A stretch of DNA of 64,000 nucleotides from Rhodothermales bacterium (GCA_039944855.1 JBDUXZ010000005.1:248001-312000); one strand, 5' to 3'. Shown: positions 7,534-16,109, counted from the stretch's first letter. The notes: a model not told the origin generated them from the letters alone. Translations and numbers: made by a program.

Positions 7534-8316
7534 TTACGCCTGGGCTTCCAGCCGGGCCACCTCGGTATCGGCGGCCTCTTTGCCCTGCACCTTGTCGACG
7601 ACGAGGCCGTTGAGCTTGATCTGGTACCAGCCGCCGCCGCCCTTCACGGCTTCGACGCCGGAGGAGCGCTGGGCCTCGGTGAGGGTCGCGTTCTCCTTCT
7701 GGAGCCGGGAGATCTCTTCGATCGCCTCTTCCTCGCCGTGGGCTTTGCTGACGACCCGGTCGTAGACCGTGATGTCGTACCAGCCGTTGCCGGTCTCGAC
7801 GGCGACGATCTCGGGCTGCGCCTGCGCTTCGATCTTCCGCTCGTGGCTCAGCGCGTCGAGGTTCTTCGAGAGCTGCTGGACGCTCTTGCGGAGGCCGGCG
7901 ATCTCTTCCTTCGTCGGGATGCCGAGGGTCTGGAGGGCCGTGGTGAGGGCCTCCTGCACGCGGTGCTCGAGGGAGCTGAACGTGTCGTCGGCCGCCTTGC
8001 GCACCTTGTCCACCTGCGTGTCCGCGGCCTTGCGGACGCGGTCGACCTGGGTGTCGATGGTCTTCATCACCTTGTCGGCCTGCTGGTCGACGTCCTTCTT
8101 GACCTGGCCGACCTGGCCCTCGACCTGCTTGCGCATCTGCTCGACTTCCTTGCGGGCTTCGCCGTCGTACTTCTTGCCTTTCTTGACGAGCTTCTTGAAG
8201 AGCTTGCTACCCTCCTCTTCCGCGACAGAAAGGGCGCCGATGCCGGCGAGGAATACGTTCTGCGTGGCTTCCTGCATGTCCTTCGGAAGCGAGTTCTTGT
8301 TCTTCTTCTTAGCCAT
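7534..8316 (-). CDS. Phasin family protein with duplicated C-terminal GWY modules
   Basis: A 260-residue basic, coiled-coil protein. The N-terminus (residues 1-45) has the phasin-type segment DMQEATQNVFLAGIGAL. It is followed by a long heptad-rich region with repeated (V/T)DTQVDRVRKAAD and DTQVDKVRKAAD units at about 85-115, reminiscent of PhaF/PhaI-type granule proteins. The C-terminus carries two similar modules, GNGWYDITVYDRVVSKAHG and GGGGWYQIKLNGLVVDKVQG. Phasins coat polyhydroxyalkanoate granules. The gene is third in a minus-strand run with phaR and another phasin. The role of the C-terminal modules is unknown. Confidence 0.82.
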   Translation of the reverse strand: MAKKKNKNSLPKDMQEATQNVFLAGIGALSVAEEEGSKLFKKLVKKGKKYDGEARKEVEQMRKQVEGQVGQVKKDVDQQADKVMKTIDTQVDRVRKAADTQVDKVRKAADDTFSSLEHRVQEALTTALQTLGIPTKEEIAGLRKSVQQLSKNLDALSHERKIEAQAQPEIVAVETGNGWYDITVYDRVVSKAHGEEEAIEEISRLQKENATLTEAQRSSGVEAVKGGGGWYQIKLNGLVVDKVQGKEAADTEVARLEAQA

Positions 8317-8377
8317 GGTGTCTACCTCTTCTACGGTTGGGTGAATGCGTCGGAGCGCGGCCGTGCGGGTTGCGGCC

Positions 8378-8797
8378 TTACGCGGCGCGGAGTTCGACGG
8401 CCTTCTTGTTGAGCCGGTCCACGCTCTTCTTCAGCGAGTCGATGTCGTCACGGGTGGGGACGTTCATCCGGTTCAGCACGGTGCCGACGGTCTCGACGAC
8501 GCGGGCCTCGAAGTCTTTGCCGAAGGCCTCGACCTTGCGGCCGGCCTCTTTCACGTCGCGCTTCGCCTCACGGGCGTCGTCTTCAACTTCGACGACGGCC
8601 TTCGCGGTGAGCGTGTTCGGGCGGCCTTTCTCGACCTGCTTGCCTTCGCGGACGAGGGCGTCGAACGCGTCGCGCGCCTCCTCTTCGAGCATCGCGAAGA
8701 CGCCGAGGCCGGCGTACCACACGTCGCGGGTTGTGCCGAGCAGCATCTCAGCGGTGTTCTGGAGCGTGGTGGTGGTGTTCTTGATCGTGGTATTCAT
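8378..8797 (-). CDS. Phasin family protein
   Basis: A 139-residue protein. Its N-terminal segment TAEMLLGTTRDVWYAGLGVFAMLEEEARDAFD follows the phasin/PHA granule-associated pattern of an amphipathic helix with a G-x-G-(V/A)-F core. The remainder is a charged coiled coil ending with VPTRDDIDSLKKSVDRLNKK, which is also present in similar form (PTKEEIAGLRKSVQQLSKN) in the next gene, so the two phasins are paralogues. The start is set at ATG 8797 (MNTTIKN); the frame is open to 8851, but the extra residues are proline-rich and unlikely. It lies between phaR and the larger phasin. Confidence 0.82.
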   Translation of the reverse strand: MNTTIKNTTTTLQNTAEMLLGTTRDVWYAGLGVFAMLEEEARDAFDALVREGKQVEKGRPNTLTAKAVVEVEDDAREAKRDVKEAGRKVEAFGKDFEARVVETVGTVLNRMNVPTRDDIDSLKKSVDRLNKKAVELRAA

Positions 8798-8850
8798 CGG
8801 AGTAGGGGTTGGGGGTGTCGGAGGCCCGTCTCGCCGGAGCGGAACAGGCA

Positions 8851-9315
8851 TTAGTCGGAGGATGGGGAGTCGGTACGGTCGTCGGTCGGCTCCTCGCCGA
8901 GACGGCCGAGCGATTGTTCGAGGGCTTCGAGGCGGGCGCGGAGGTTCGCCATCTCGTCCTGCATCGGGCTCGGCTGCTTGAGCCGGCCCGCCGCCTTCTG
9001 CACGAAGCCTTCGACGCCCTGCTGGATCTGTTTTACGCCGCTCGTCACAGCGTCCTCGCCTGCCTGCAGTGCGCCCTCGCCGACCCGGATCAGGTCGTGG
9101 AGGAGACCGCTCGGAAACGAGCTGCCGCGCCGGCCCTGCTCGGAGATCACCTGGGTGAGAACCTGTACGGTGACATCTTCGCCCGTCTTGTTGTCCACAA
9201 CCTGAACCTGTTGTCCGTCGCGGATCATGGCGGCCACCTCCTGCATGGAGACGTACTGGCTCTCGACGGAGTCGTAGAGCTTGCGGCTGCCGTATCGCTT
9301 GATCTGTCGGGCCAT
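8851..9315 (-). CDS. phaR: Polyhydroxyalkanoate synthesis regulator PhaR
   Basis: A 154-residue regulator. The N-terminal 60 residues match the PHB/PHA accumulation regulator DNA-binding domain: IKRYGSRKLYDSVESQYVSM, then the region with IRDGQQVQVVDNKTGEDVT and LTQVISEQ. In other bacteria PhaR binds both DNA and PHA granules and represses phasin genes until polymer is present. The C-terminal part is helical with a coiled coil near the end. It heads a minus-strand operon with two phasins. Palindromic sites that could be its operators lie at 9349-9364 and 9382-9396. Confidence 0.92.
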   Translation of the reverse strand: MARQIKRYGSRKLYDSVESQYVSMQEVAAMIRDGQQVQVVDNKTGEDVTVQVLTQVISEQGRRGSSFPSGLLHDLIRVGEGALQAGEDAVTSGVKQIQQGVEGFVQKAAGRLKQPSPMQDEMANLRARLEALEQSLGRLGEEPTDDRTDSPSSD

Positions 9316-9348
9316 CGGTGCGGGGCGTTGGTGGCGGGTGCAGGGGTA

Positions 9349-9396
9349 TTGACGCGCTGCGGCATAGCGAGTTTCAAGCCTTGACGCATTGCGTCA
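9349..9396. promoter_or_regulatory. Two TGACGC palindromic sites upstream of phaR
   Basis: TGACGCATTGCGTCA at 9382-9396 is a perfect 7-base inverted repeat around one base. TTGACGCGCTGCGGCA at 9349-9364 is a weaker copy 33 bases closer to the gene. They lie 34-81 bases upstream of the phaR start. Since PhaR proteins are usually autoregulated, these are candidate operators. This is inference from position and symmetry. Confidence 0.45.
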
Positions 9397-9457
9397 CGAT
9401 TCACCGCTTCTCCCCACAGAAATCCCCCCTTGTCTCCTCCACGCTATGCCGCAGCAC

Positions 9458-9495
9458 GGAAAACAAGCAGGCCGTCCCGGAGTGGAGCGGCCTGC
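9458..9495 (-). terminator. Rho-independent terminator of the T9SS-sorted protein gene
   Basis: The stem GCAGGCCG (9467-9474) pairs with CGGCCTGC (9488-9495). On the minus strand the stem is followed by TTGTTTTCC. It sits 21 bases past the stop of the 9517-10617 gene. Confidence 0.75.
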
Positions 9496-9516
9496 TGTAC
9501 GGCGGATCGGGGTGGT

Positions 9517-10617
9517 TCAGCGCGCGATCGTCAGCCGCCGGGTCCAGTGCTGCCCGTCCACGGTCAACCGAGCGATGTAGACGCCCGGAGCGAGACCGCC
9601 CGTGTCCAGCGTCTCGGCGTAGCGGCCTGCCGGCTGCGCCCCGTCGACGACGCGTAGCACGTCACGGCCCAGCACGTCGTACACGACGAGCGCGACGGCC
9701 CCGGCCTGCGGTACGTCATACGTCAGCGTGACCGCATCGCGCGCGGGGTTCGGAAACGCTGGCGCAAGCGCCGCGACGAGTGGCTCGCTGCCTACCTCTC
9801 CCGCAGTGGACACGGATCCGAGCCGGGCGATATCCGCTGTCGGCGGCTCCTCAACCATCTCGTCACCTTCACAGACCGAGGCCGCGACGGGCTGGTTCGA
9901 ACGGAGTTCGTAACACACATCGGTCGTCGTGATGCCGTTCGTTGTGATCGTCGTCGTGACCTTGACGCGCAGGGCTGGAACGCCGGCTTCGATGCCGGGG
10001 ACGAGGAGCGTCCCCCAGCCGTCCACCTCGGCCGTCTCGCTCACGTCGGACTCGATCTCGAACCCGTCGAAGTTGATGACTTGGGTGAAATCACTACTCC
10101 ACATGCTACCGAACGCCGTGGGGAAGGTGGCGTCGAGCTGCCCGTCCGGCGTGTTCAGAATCGCCAGCGCGATGTTCATCCCGCCCGATTCCCCGAGGAA
10201 GAACGAGCCCAACTCGACGGAGGCTTCCTCCGTAACGAGGTGGTAGAAATAGATCGTCCCCTCCGCCGTCACTCCGCCCTCATCGACCATGAACGGGAAC
10301 GTAGCCGTGAGCGAGGCCTGGTTGAGGGGTTCGGCCGCCGCTGCCGGCCCGGTCGCTCCCGCCTCCACCGTGATCTCGCCGTCGATCTGGTCCTCGAACG
10401 TAACACCGGTGAAATCGTAGGTCTGGTTGGGACCGACTTGCGCGATGAGCGTCTCCAGCGCAACGGTGTTGCTGCCGTCTACGTTCGACGTAGAGAGACT
10501 CACGTACGGGTTCGTCCCGATTCGGAGAGGGAAATCTGATTCATCGAGGGTGATTTGGGCTTCCGCCTGGAACGGCAGGACGAGCAAGGCGAAGAGGTAA
10601 ACGTAGCGCAGTCGCAT
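9517..10617 (-). CDS. Secreted protein with type IX secretion C-terminal sorting domain
   Basis: A 366-residue exported protein. A Sec signal peptide is visible (MRLRYVYLFALLVLPFQAEA, cleavage after AEA). The middle is a beta-rich region without recognised domain and with one pair of Cys residues (VCYEL and VCEG). The last 80 residues form a type A T9SS sorting domain: PAFPNPARDAVTLTYDV, VVYDVLGRDV, GLAPGVYIARL and a basic end. T9SS cargo is moved across the outer membrane and anchored or released after cleavage of this domain. A terminator follows immediately downstream. Function is otherwise unknown. Confidence 0.85.
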   Translation of the reverse strand: MRLRYVYLFALLVLPFQAEAQITLDESDFPLRIGTNPYVSLSTSNVDGSNTVALETLIAQVGPNQTYDFTGVTFEDQIDGEITVEAGATGPAAAAEPLNQASLTATFPFMVDEGGVTAEGTIYFYHLVTEEASVELGSFFLGESGGMNIALAILNTPDGQLDATFPTAFGSMWSSDFTQVINFDGFEIESDVSETAEVDGWGTLLVPGIEAGVPALRVKVTTTITTNGITTTDVCYELRSNQPVAASVCEGDEMVEEPPTADIARLGSVSTAGEVGSEPLVAALAPAFPNPARDAVTLTYDVPQAGAVALVVYDVLGRDVLRVVDGAQPAGRYAETLDTGGLAPGVYIARLTVDGQHWTRRLTIAR

Positions 10618-10700
10618 GGCCGTAGGGGTTTGTATTGATAGTAGTTAATAACACCCTCCATACGTATGACGAGGAATAGCGGCGCGACGGTTCACAAAAA

Positions 10701-10726
10701 AGGCCGCCCGGTCCTCCGAGCGGCCT
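10701..10726 (-). terminator. Rho-independent terminator of the EF-G gene
   Basis: AGGCCGC (10701-10707) pairs with GCGGCCT (10720-10726). On the minus strand the stem runs into a T-rich tract (complement of CACAAAAAA at 10693-10701). It is placed 26 bases past the EF-G stop. Confidence 0.75.
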
Positions 10727-10751
10727 GCATGTGCGTTCTGGGCGTTCGGCC

Positions 10752-12869
10752 CTAGGCCTCTTCCAGCGCCGTGTTCTGCGAGACGACCTCCTCCTGCACG
10801 TGGCGCGGCATCGTGTCGTAGTGGCTGAACTCGGCGTGGTGGAGCCCGCGGCCCTGCGTCATCGAGCGGAGCGAGGTCGCGTACCGGTAGAGCTCCGACT
10901 CCGGCACTTGCGCGATCACCTTCTGGAACGGCCCCTCAGCCTCCATCCCCTGCACGCGTGCACGCCGCGTGTTGAGGTCGCCGAGCACGTCGCCCATGTG
11001 GTCCTCCGGCACGAGGACTTCGAGGTGGAAGATCGGCTCGAGGAGGGCCGGGCTCGCCTGCCGGAACGCATCGCGGAAGCAGCGGCGGCTGGCCGACTTG
11101 AACGCGTTCTCGTTCGAGTCCACGGCGTGCATCCCACCGTCGTAGATCACGATGCGGACGTCGCCCACGGGGTAGCCCGCGATCGGCCCCTGCTGCAGCG
11201 CCTCGGCGACGCCCTTCTGGATCGCCCCGAAGAACCGCCGCATGTCGATCACACCGCCGACGATCGCGTCGATGTACTCGATCTTCGAGCCCCACTCCGT
11301 CTCGACGGTCTCGACGTTGCGGACTTTGATGTCGGCCGGCGGATGGAACTCGTCGCTGATCGGCTCCACCATCATCGAGATGTCGGCGAACTGGCCGGCG
11401 CCGCCCGTCTGCTTCTTGTGGCGGTACGAGGCGCGGGCGTTCGAGCGGACGGTCTCGCGGTAGCCCACCTTCGGCCGGTCGAACTCGACGTCGACGCCGA
11501 AGTTGTTCTTGAGCCGGAAGCGGGCGACTTCGAGGTGCATCTCGCCCTGGCCGGAGAGCGTCATCTGGCTGAGCGAGGCATCGTGCTCGACGTGGAGGCT
11601 CGGGTCTTCCTTCTGGAGCTGCGTGAGGCCCTGGGCGAGCTTGTCCTCGTCGCCGCTCTTGGCCGCGCGGATGGCGACGCGCATCCGCGCCTCAGGGAAC
11701 GCGATCGGCCGGCGGATGGCGTGCGAGCCCTTGCGGCGGAGGGTGTGGTTCGTCGCTGTATCGCGGAGCTTCACGACGGCGCCGATGTCGCCCGCGACGA
11801 GCTTCTGGACGGGGTCGCGCTCGTGGCCGTTGATCGAGAAGAGCTGGCCGAGGCGCTCCATGCTGCCGGTCTGCGCGTTCTCGAGGTCCATGTTCGCCTC
11901 GAGCGTGCCGCTGTGGACGCGGAAGAACGAGTACTCGCCGACGTGCGGCTCGGCCATCGTGCGGAAGACGAACGCGACGGGCTCGGCGTTGGGATCGTAC
12001 GACGACGCGCCCGACTCCATGTGCGCGGGCGGCATCATCGCCGGGCTCGGGCAGACGTTGTCGATGAACCCCATCAGCCGGCCGACGCCGACCTCGTCTT
12101 TGGCGACGGTGAGGAAGACGGGAAAGAGGTCGCGCTTGATCATCGCCTTGCGCAGCCCTTTTCGCATCTCGTCCTCGCTCAGCTCGCCCTTCTCGAAGTA
12201 GAGCTCCATCAGCCCCTCGTCGTTCTCGGCGATGTTCTCGACGAGCTCGTTGTGGAGCCGCTCGGCCTCCTCGCGGAACTCGTCGGGGATCTCTCCCTGC
12301 GTGGCGTTGCCCTTTTCGTCGAAGAGGAGCGCCTTCATCAGGAGCACGTCGATGATGGTACGCGAGCCCTTACCGCCGGGGATCTGGACGACGGTCGCCG
12401 CCCGCCCGAAGCGGTCGTGCATCTGGCGGACCATCTCGTGGAAGTCGGCCTTCTCCTGGTCGAGCTTGTTGATGACGAACATCGACGGCGTGCCCGTCTT
12501 CTCGCAGTAGCGCCAGGCCTGCTCGGTCCCGACCTGCACGCCTTCGACGGCGTCGAGCACGAAGATCGCCGTGTCGGCCACCTTCAGCGCCGTCACGACC
12601 TCGCCGACGAAATCGAGGTAGCCGGGCGCGTCGAGGATGTTGATCTTGTGCCCCTTCCACTCGGCGTGCAGCAGTGACGTGAAGATCGACATCTCGCGCT
12701 CGTGCTCGCTGGCGTGGTAGTCCGAGACCGTGTTGTGCTCTTCGACCGAGCCCATCCGGTTGATCGCGCCGGAGGCGTAGAGCATGGCCTCGGCGAGCGT
12801 GGTCTTCCCGCTGCCCTGGTGGCCCACGAGGGCGACGTTACGGACGTGGTCGGCATCATAAACGTTCAT
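10752..12869 (-). CDS. fusA: Elongation factor G, EF-G2-type paralogue
   Basis: A 705-residue translational GTPase with the complete EF-G domain set. The G1 loop is GHQGSGKT (residues 16-23) rather than the canonical AHIDAGKT, G3 is DAPGY (80-84) and G4 is NKLD (134-137). The C-terminal domains IV-V include RVVIYDG-like and LEVLVPEDHMGDVLGDLNTRR motifs. The GHxGSGKT loop is characteristic of the second EF-G subgroup (EF-G2 / EF-G-like protein), so this may be a paralogue of a main fusA elsewhere. It is monocistronic, divergent from tsaB, and ends at a terminator. Confidence 0.9.
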   Translation of the reverse strand: MNVYDADHVRNVALVGHQGSGKTTLAEAMLYASGAINRMGSVEEHNTVSDYHASEHEREMSIFTSLLHAEWKGHKINILDAPGYLDFVGEVVTALKVADTAIFVLDAVEGVQVGTEQAWRYCEKTGTPSMFVINKLDQEKADFHEMVRQMHDRFGRAATVVQIPGGKGSRTIIDVLLMKALLFDEKGNATQGEIPDEFREEAERLHNELVENIAENDEGLMELYFEKGELSEDEMRKGLRKAMIKRDLFPVFLTVAKDEVGVGRLMGFIDNVCPSPAMMPPAHMESGASSYDPNAEPVAFVFRTMAEPHVGEYSFFRVHSGTLEANMDLENAQTGSMERLGQLFSINGHERDPVQKLVAGDIGAVVKLRDTATNHTLRRKGSHAIRRPIAFPEARMRVAIRAAKSGDEDKLAQGLTQLQKEDPSLHVEHDASLSQMTLSGQGEMHLEVARFRLKNNFGVDVEFDRPKVGYRETVRSNARASYRHKKQTGGAGQFADISMMVEPISDEFHPPADIKVRNVETVETEWGSKIEYIDAIVGGVIDMRRFFGAIQKGVAEALQQGPIAGYPVGDVRIVIYDGGMHAVDSNENAFKSASRRCFRDAFRQASPALLEPIFHLEVLVPEDHMGDVLGDLNTRRARVQGMEAEGPFQKVIAQVPESELYRYATSLRSMTQGRGLHHAEFSHYDTMPRHVQEEVVSQNTALEEA

Positions 12870-13048
12870 GAGAGGTGGGGGTCGGGTGAGCGAAAGGCGT
12901 AGGCCAGAGCGTAAGGGGGAAGTAAGATAGCCGGAGCCGATTAATAGTCAAGGTGGGGAGGAAGCGCACGGCGATGTAGGGCGAAGGAGCGCCCGAGCTG
13001 GCGCACCGCCGAGCCGTATTTTACCCTTTTCCCTCTACCCCCTCTCCC

Positions 13049-13753
13049 GTGCTCCTCGCGATCGAAACGGCGACCGACGTGTGCAGCGTCGCCCTCCTCG
13101 ACGGCGGCCGGCCCATCGGTATCGCCGAGGTGCTGCGGCCCCGCGCCCACGCCGCCCTCCTCGCCCCCCTCATCCGCGACGTGCTCGCGCAGGCGGACCG
13201 CTCCGTCGGCGACCTCACCGCGATCGCCATCTCGGCCGGACCCGGTTCGTACACCGGCCTCCGCATCGGCGCGAGCACGGCGAAGGGTCTCGCCTACGTC
13301 AACGGCGCCGCGCTCGTCGCCGTCCCCTCGCTGGAGGCGCTCGCCTTCGGCGCGCAGGATGTCCTCGCCGACGGCGACCTCCTCGTCGCGGCGTTCCGGT
13401 CCCGCCGCGATGAGGTCTACGCCGCCGCGTTTCGTCGCACGCCCGACGGCCTCGCCTCCGTTGCCGACGCCGCGGCCGTCGAAGTCGGCGATCTCACGGG
13501 CTGGCTACCCGAGCACGCGGGCGCGCTGTGGATCGCGGGCGAGGCGGGCGCGGTCGTCGCCGACGCCGTGGGCAGCGCGGCACGCGTGCTCGACCCCGGG
13601 CGGTTCCGGCCGTCGGCGGCGCACGTTGGCGCGCTCGGGGTGGCGAAGCTCGCGGCGGGCGAGACCGTCGACGTGGCCGCGTTCGAGCCGGAGTACCTCA
13701 AGGACTTCGTCGCCAAGCGCGCACGTCCTATCTTTGAGCGCCTGCCGAAATGA
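13049..13753 (+). CDS. tsaB: tRNA threonylcarbamoyladenosine biosynthesis protein TsaB
   Basis: A 234-residue ASKHA-fold protein that starts with GTG. MLLAIETATDVCSVAL and SAGPGSYTGLRIGASTAKGLA match the universal TsaB motifs. TsaB pairs with TsaD and TsaE to transfer the threonylcarbamoyl group onto A37 of ANN-decoding tRNAs in the cytoplasm. It ends with a YLKDFVAK segment typical of the family C-terminus. It precedes accD on the same strand with a 60-base gap. Confidence 0.92.
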   Translation: MLLAIETATDVCSVALLDGGRPIGIAEVLRPRAHAALLAPLIRDVLAQADRSVGDLTAIAISAGPGSYTGLRIGASTAKGLAYVNGAALVAVPSLEALAFGAQDVLADGDLLVAAFRSRRDEVYAAAFRRTPDGLASVADAAAVEVGDLTGWLPEHAGALWIAGEAGAVVADAVGSAARVLDPGRFRPSAAHVGALGVAKLAAGETVDVAAFEPEYLKDFVAKRARPIFERLPK

Positions 13754-13813
13754 ACCCTCGGCGGCCCCGCCACGTTGTCCCTCCCCCGCCTCCCCCACCC
13801 ATCCCCCCTCCCC

Positions 13814-14716
13814 ATGTCCTGGTTCCAGCGCAAGACGGCCGGCATCCAAACCAAACGCGCCGAACAGAACGAGTCGCCCGAAGGGCTCTGGCGTAAGGAC
13901 CCGAAGACGGACGAGATGGTGAGCCTCCGCACCCTCGAGGAGAACCACATGGTGAGCGAGTCCGGCCACCACTTCCCGCTCAGCGGCCTCGGCTACTGCC
14001 GGATGCTCTTCGACGACGGCGCCTTCACCCGCTTCGACGACACCCTCGTCTCGACCGACCCGCTCGATTTCCATGACCGGAAGCCGTACGACGCCCGACT
14101 CCAGGCGGCCCAGCAGAAGACCGGGCTCAACGACGCCGCCGTCGCCGCGCTCGGGACCGTCGGCGGGCACAAGCTCTCCCTCGCGGCGATGGACTTTTCG
14201 TTCATCGGAGGCTCGATGGGGTCCGTCGTCGGCGAGATCGTGGCGCGGGCGATCCGCCGCGCCGTGGACGAGCGGTGTGCGCTCCTCATCATCTCGCAGA
14301 GCGGCGGGGCGCGGATGATGGAGGGCGCGCTGAGCCTGATGCAGATGGCCAAAACCTCGGCCAACCTCGCTGTCCTCGCCGAGCAGGGCCTCCCGTACAT
14401 CTCGCTCATGACGTACCCCACGACGGGCGGCGTGACGGCCTCGTTCGCCATGCTCGGCGACTTCAACGTGGCCGAGCCGGGCGCGCTGATCGGGTTCGCC
14501 GGGCCGCGCGTGATCCGCGAGACGATCGGCCGCGACTTGCCGAAGGGGTTCCAGAGCTCGGAATTCCTCTTAGAGCAGGGCTTCCTCGACGACATCGTGC
14601 CGCGCCCGAAGCTGCGCGAGTCGCTGATCCACATGCTCGACCTCCTCTTCGAAGACGCCGCCACCGACCGCCAGCGCCCCGCCCCCGAGCCCGCCACCGC
14701 CGACTCGACGGCGTGA
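13814..14716 (+). CDS. accD: Acetyl-CoA carboxylase carboxyltransferase subunit beta, without zinc-ribbon cysteines
   Basis: A 300-residue carboxyltransferase beta subunit of acetyl-CoA carboxylase, the first step of fatty-acid synthesis. The crotonase-fold core is well conserved: MDFSFIGGSMGSVVGEI, SQSGGARMMEGALSLMQM and TTGGVTASFAMLGD, with the acyl-CoA-binding GALIGFAGPRVI. The N-terminal region normally holds a four-cysteine zinc ribbon. Here the aligned stretch (GLWRKDPKTDEMVSLRTLEE then MVSESGHHFPLSG) has no cysteine at all: CxxC becomes DPKT and the second pair becomes SESG. The start is set at ATG 13814 (MSWFQRKTAGIQ), typical for AccD. The frame is intact, so the loss looks genuine. 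Confidence 0.92.
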   Translation: MSWFQRKTAGIQTKRAEQNESPEGLWRKDPKTDEMVSLRTLEENHMVSESGHHFPLSGLGYCRMLFDDGAFTRFDDTLVSTDPLDFHDRKPYDARLQAAQQKTGLNDAAVAALGTVGGHKLSLAAMDFSFIGGSMGSVVGEIVARAIRRAVDERCALLIISQSGGARMMEGALSLMQMAKTSANLAVLAEQGLPYISLMTYPTTGGVTASFAMLGDFNVAEPGALIGFAGPRVIRETIGRDLPKGFQSSEFLLEQGFLDDIVPRPKLRESLIHMLDLLFEDAATDRQRPAPEPATADSTA

Positions 14717-14841
14717 CCCTACCGCCGCACCTTGTGGTATTGCCGCCACCGAGATGGGGTTAACGGCTTCATCGCCCGAGCCCAGAGTGTGAAGAGACAG
14801 GGTGGCAATTTCACATTATTAATGGTTGGGCATTCTTCCTC

Positions 14842-15411
14842 ATGGCACATCGCACGAAATCCGGGATCACCGTACAGGCAGGGCCGAGGATGATTCTGCA
14901 ACGTCCGCAGATGGCGGCTCTCCTAGGGACAGTGGCAGCGGAATGGTCGCTCCTTGAGCGTTGGATCACAAGCCTATACGCGTACCTAATGGGGGTGTAC
15001 CTCCCTCGGACCCCAGGCTTCTTCCCCCCAGTCCACCCCGTCGCACTCCAGGTGTTCGACACGCTCCAAACATTGCACCTCCGGCTCGAACTGCTCACGA
15101 AGCTAGCGGATTGGGTGGTGAAGGACGACGGTCTTCGGGAAGAGTTGAAGGGGCCGGTCGTTGCCTCCATCCGTAGAGCAGCGAAGGACCGCAACAAGTG
15201 GGTCCACGCCCAGTGGGGCATCGCTCCCGAGTACCCCGATTCACTCATCTTCATGCCCACCTTTGGACATCAGCTAGTCGTCAGCGAATCCGACCTCAAC
15301 GAAGCCATCGATCGGATCATAGGAGCGCGCGATGTGATCGGAAAACTCGAAACACGTGTTCGGGACTCTATCGACGGCATAAGGACCGGTGACGACTCGC
15401 GCCCCTTGTAA
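14842..15411 (+). CDS. Hypothetical protein, possible HEPN-like helical domain
   Basis: A 189-residue, mostly helical protein with no membrane segment or signal. Residues 117-122 read RNKWVH, an R-x4-H pattern like the catalytic motif of HEPN-domain RNases, located on a long helix after a charged DRN. That is suggestive but not proof. Base composition is less GC-rich than in the flanking genes, and the gene has no obvious operon partner, hinting at acquisition. No function is assigned. Confidence 0.6.
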   Translation: MAHRTKSGITVQAGPRMILQRPQMAALLGTVAAEWSLLERWITSLYAYLMGVYLPRTPGFFPPVHPVALQVFDTLQTLHLRLELLTKLADWVVKDDGLREELKGPVVASIRRAAKDRNKWVHAQWGIAPEYPDSLIFMPTFGHQLVVSESDLNEAIDRIIGARDVIGKLETRVRDSIDGIRTGDDSRPL

Positions 15412-15541
15412 ATGGCGAGTGCGTCCGAAACAAGCCGCCAAGTAGCTCGGGCGATGTTGGAGCCTCGCCATCCAGGATGCCTATCCCGCAACTGCACACC
15501 GAAGAAGAGCGCGCCTCACCTGATCGGCAAACCACTGGACC

Positions 15542-15949
15542 ATGAGATTGCTGTCGGGCATCGTCGTGGTGGCCTTTGCCCTCTTCCTGATCGGGCTCGC
15601 CGTGACGATCCTCGCTCGACCTGCGCGCGCCGAACGGTTCCTCCACGCCTTCGCGAGTTCGGCCCGCGCGCACTACCTCGAACAAGCTGTGCGCCTCGTA
15701 GTAGGCGGCGCGCTCGTCCTGTTCTCCCCAGCAATGTGGCAGCCCGACGTGTTCCGCGTCTTCGGCTGGGTCGTCGTTGGGACGACGGTCGTGCTCCTCT
15801 GTATCCCCTGGCGGTGGCATCACCGATTCGCGACGTGGGTCGTGCCGCCGGTCATCCGGTACATGAAGCTCTACGGCGTCGGGGCCGTCGTGCTGGCCGC
15901 GCTCCTGCTCTACGGGGTGTGCGCCGGCAGCGCGAGCGGCGCGGTGTAG
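15542..15949 (+). CDS. Small integral membrane protein
   Basis: A 135-residue protein with four hydrophobic segments (about residues 4-24, 48-65, 73-90 and 108-128). Short loops contain RPARAERFLHAFASSARAHYLEQ and RWHHRFATWVVPP. I recognise no family. It stands alone, followed by a strong GC-rich hairpin. The 130 bases upstream (15412-15541) show nothing codable that I can support. Confidence 0.7.
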   Translation: MRLLSGIVVVAFALFLIGLAVTILARPARAERFLHAFASSARAHYLEQAVRLVVGGALVLFSPAMWQPDVFRVFGWVVVGTTVVLLCIPWRWHHRFATWVVPPVIRYMKLYGVGAVVLAALLLYGVCAGSASGAV

Positions 15950-15985
15950 TCTTCGGTCTGTAGCACGCGGGACGCCCGACCGCAC

Positions 15986-16012
15986 GCGGGACGCCGGAAT
16001 CAGGCGTCCCGC
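15986..16012. terminator. GC-rich perfect hairpin, possible terminator
   Basis: GCGGGACGCC (15986-15995) and GGCGTCCCGC (16003-16012) form a perfect 10-base stem around a 7-base loop. A direct partial copy, ACGCGGGACGCCC, precedes it at 15964-15975. No U-tract follows on the plus strand, so it may be a weak terminator or a repeat element. Confidence 0.45.
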
Positions 16013-16109
16013 TCGCAACGGCGGCGAGCCCGTGCGCATCATCCGGCCGCCGCGCACGAGGCGGCAGGCTGTATCCTTAGGTTTCGCCCTCGGCCAACGA
16101 CGCCTCCCG

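Noticed and set aside
10731-12677. Plus-strand frame of 648 codons opposite EF-G
   Set aside because: EF-G is unmistakable on the minus strand and the opposite frame has no recognisable content.
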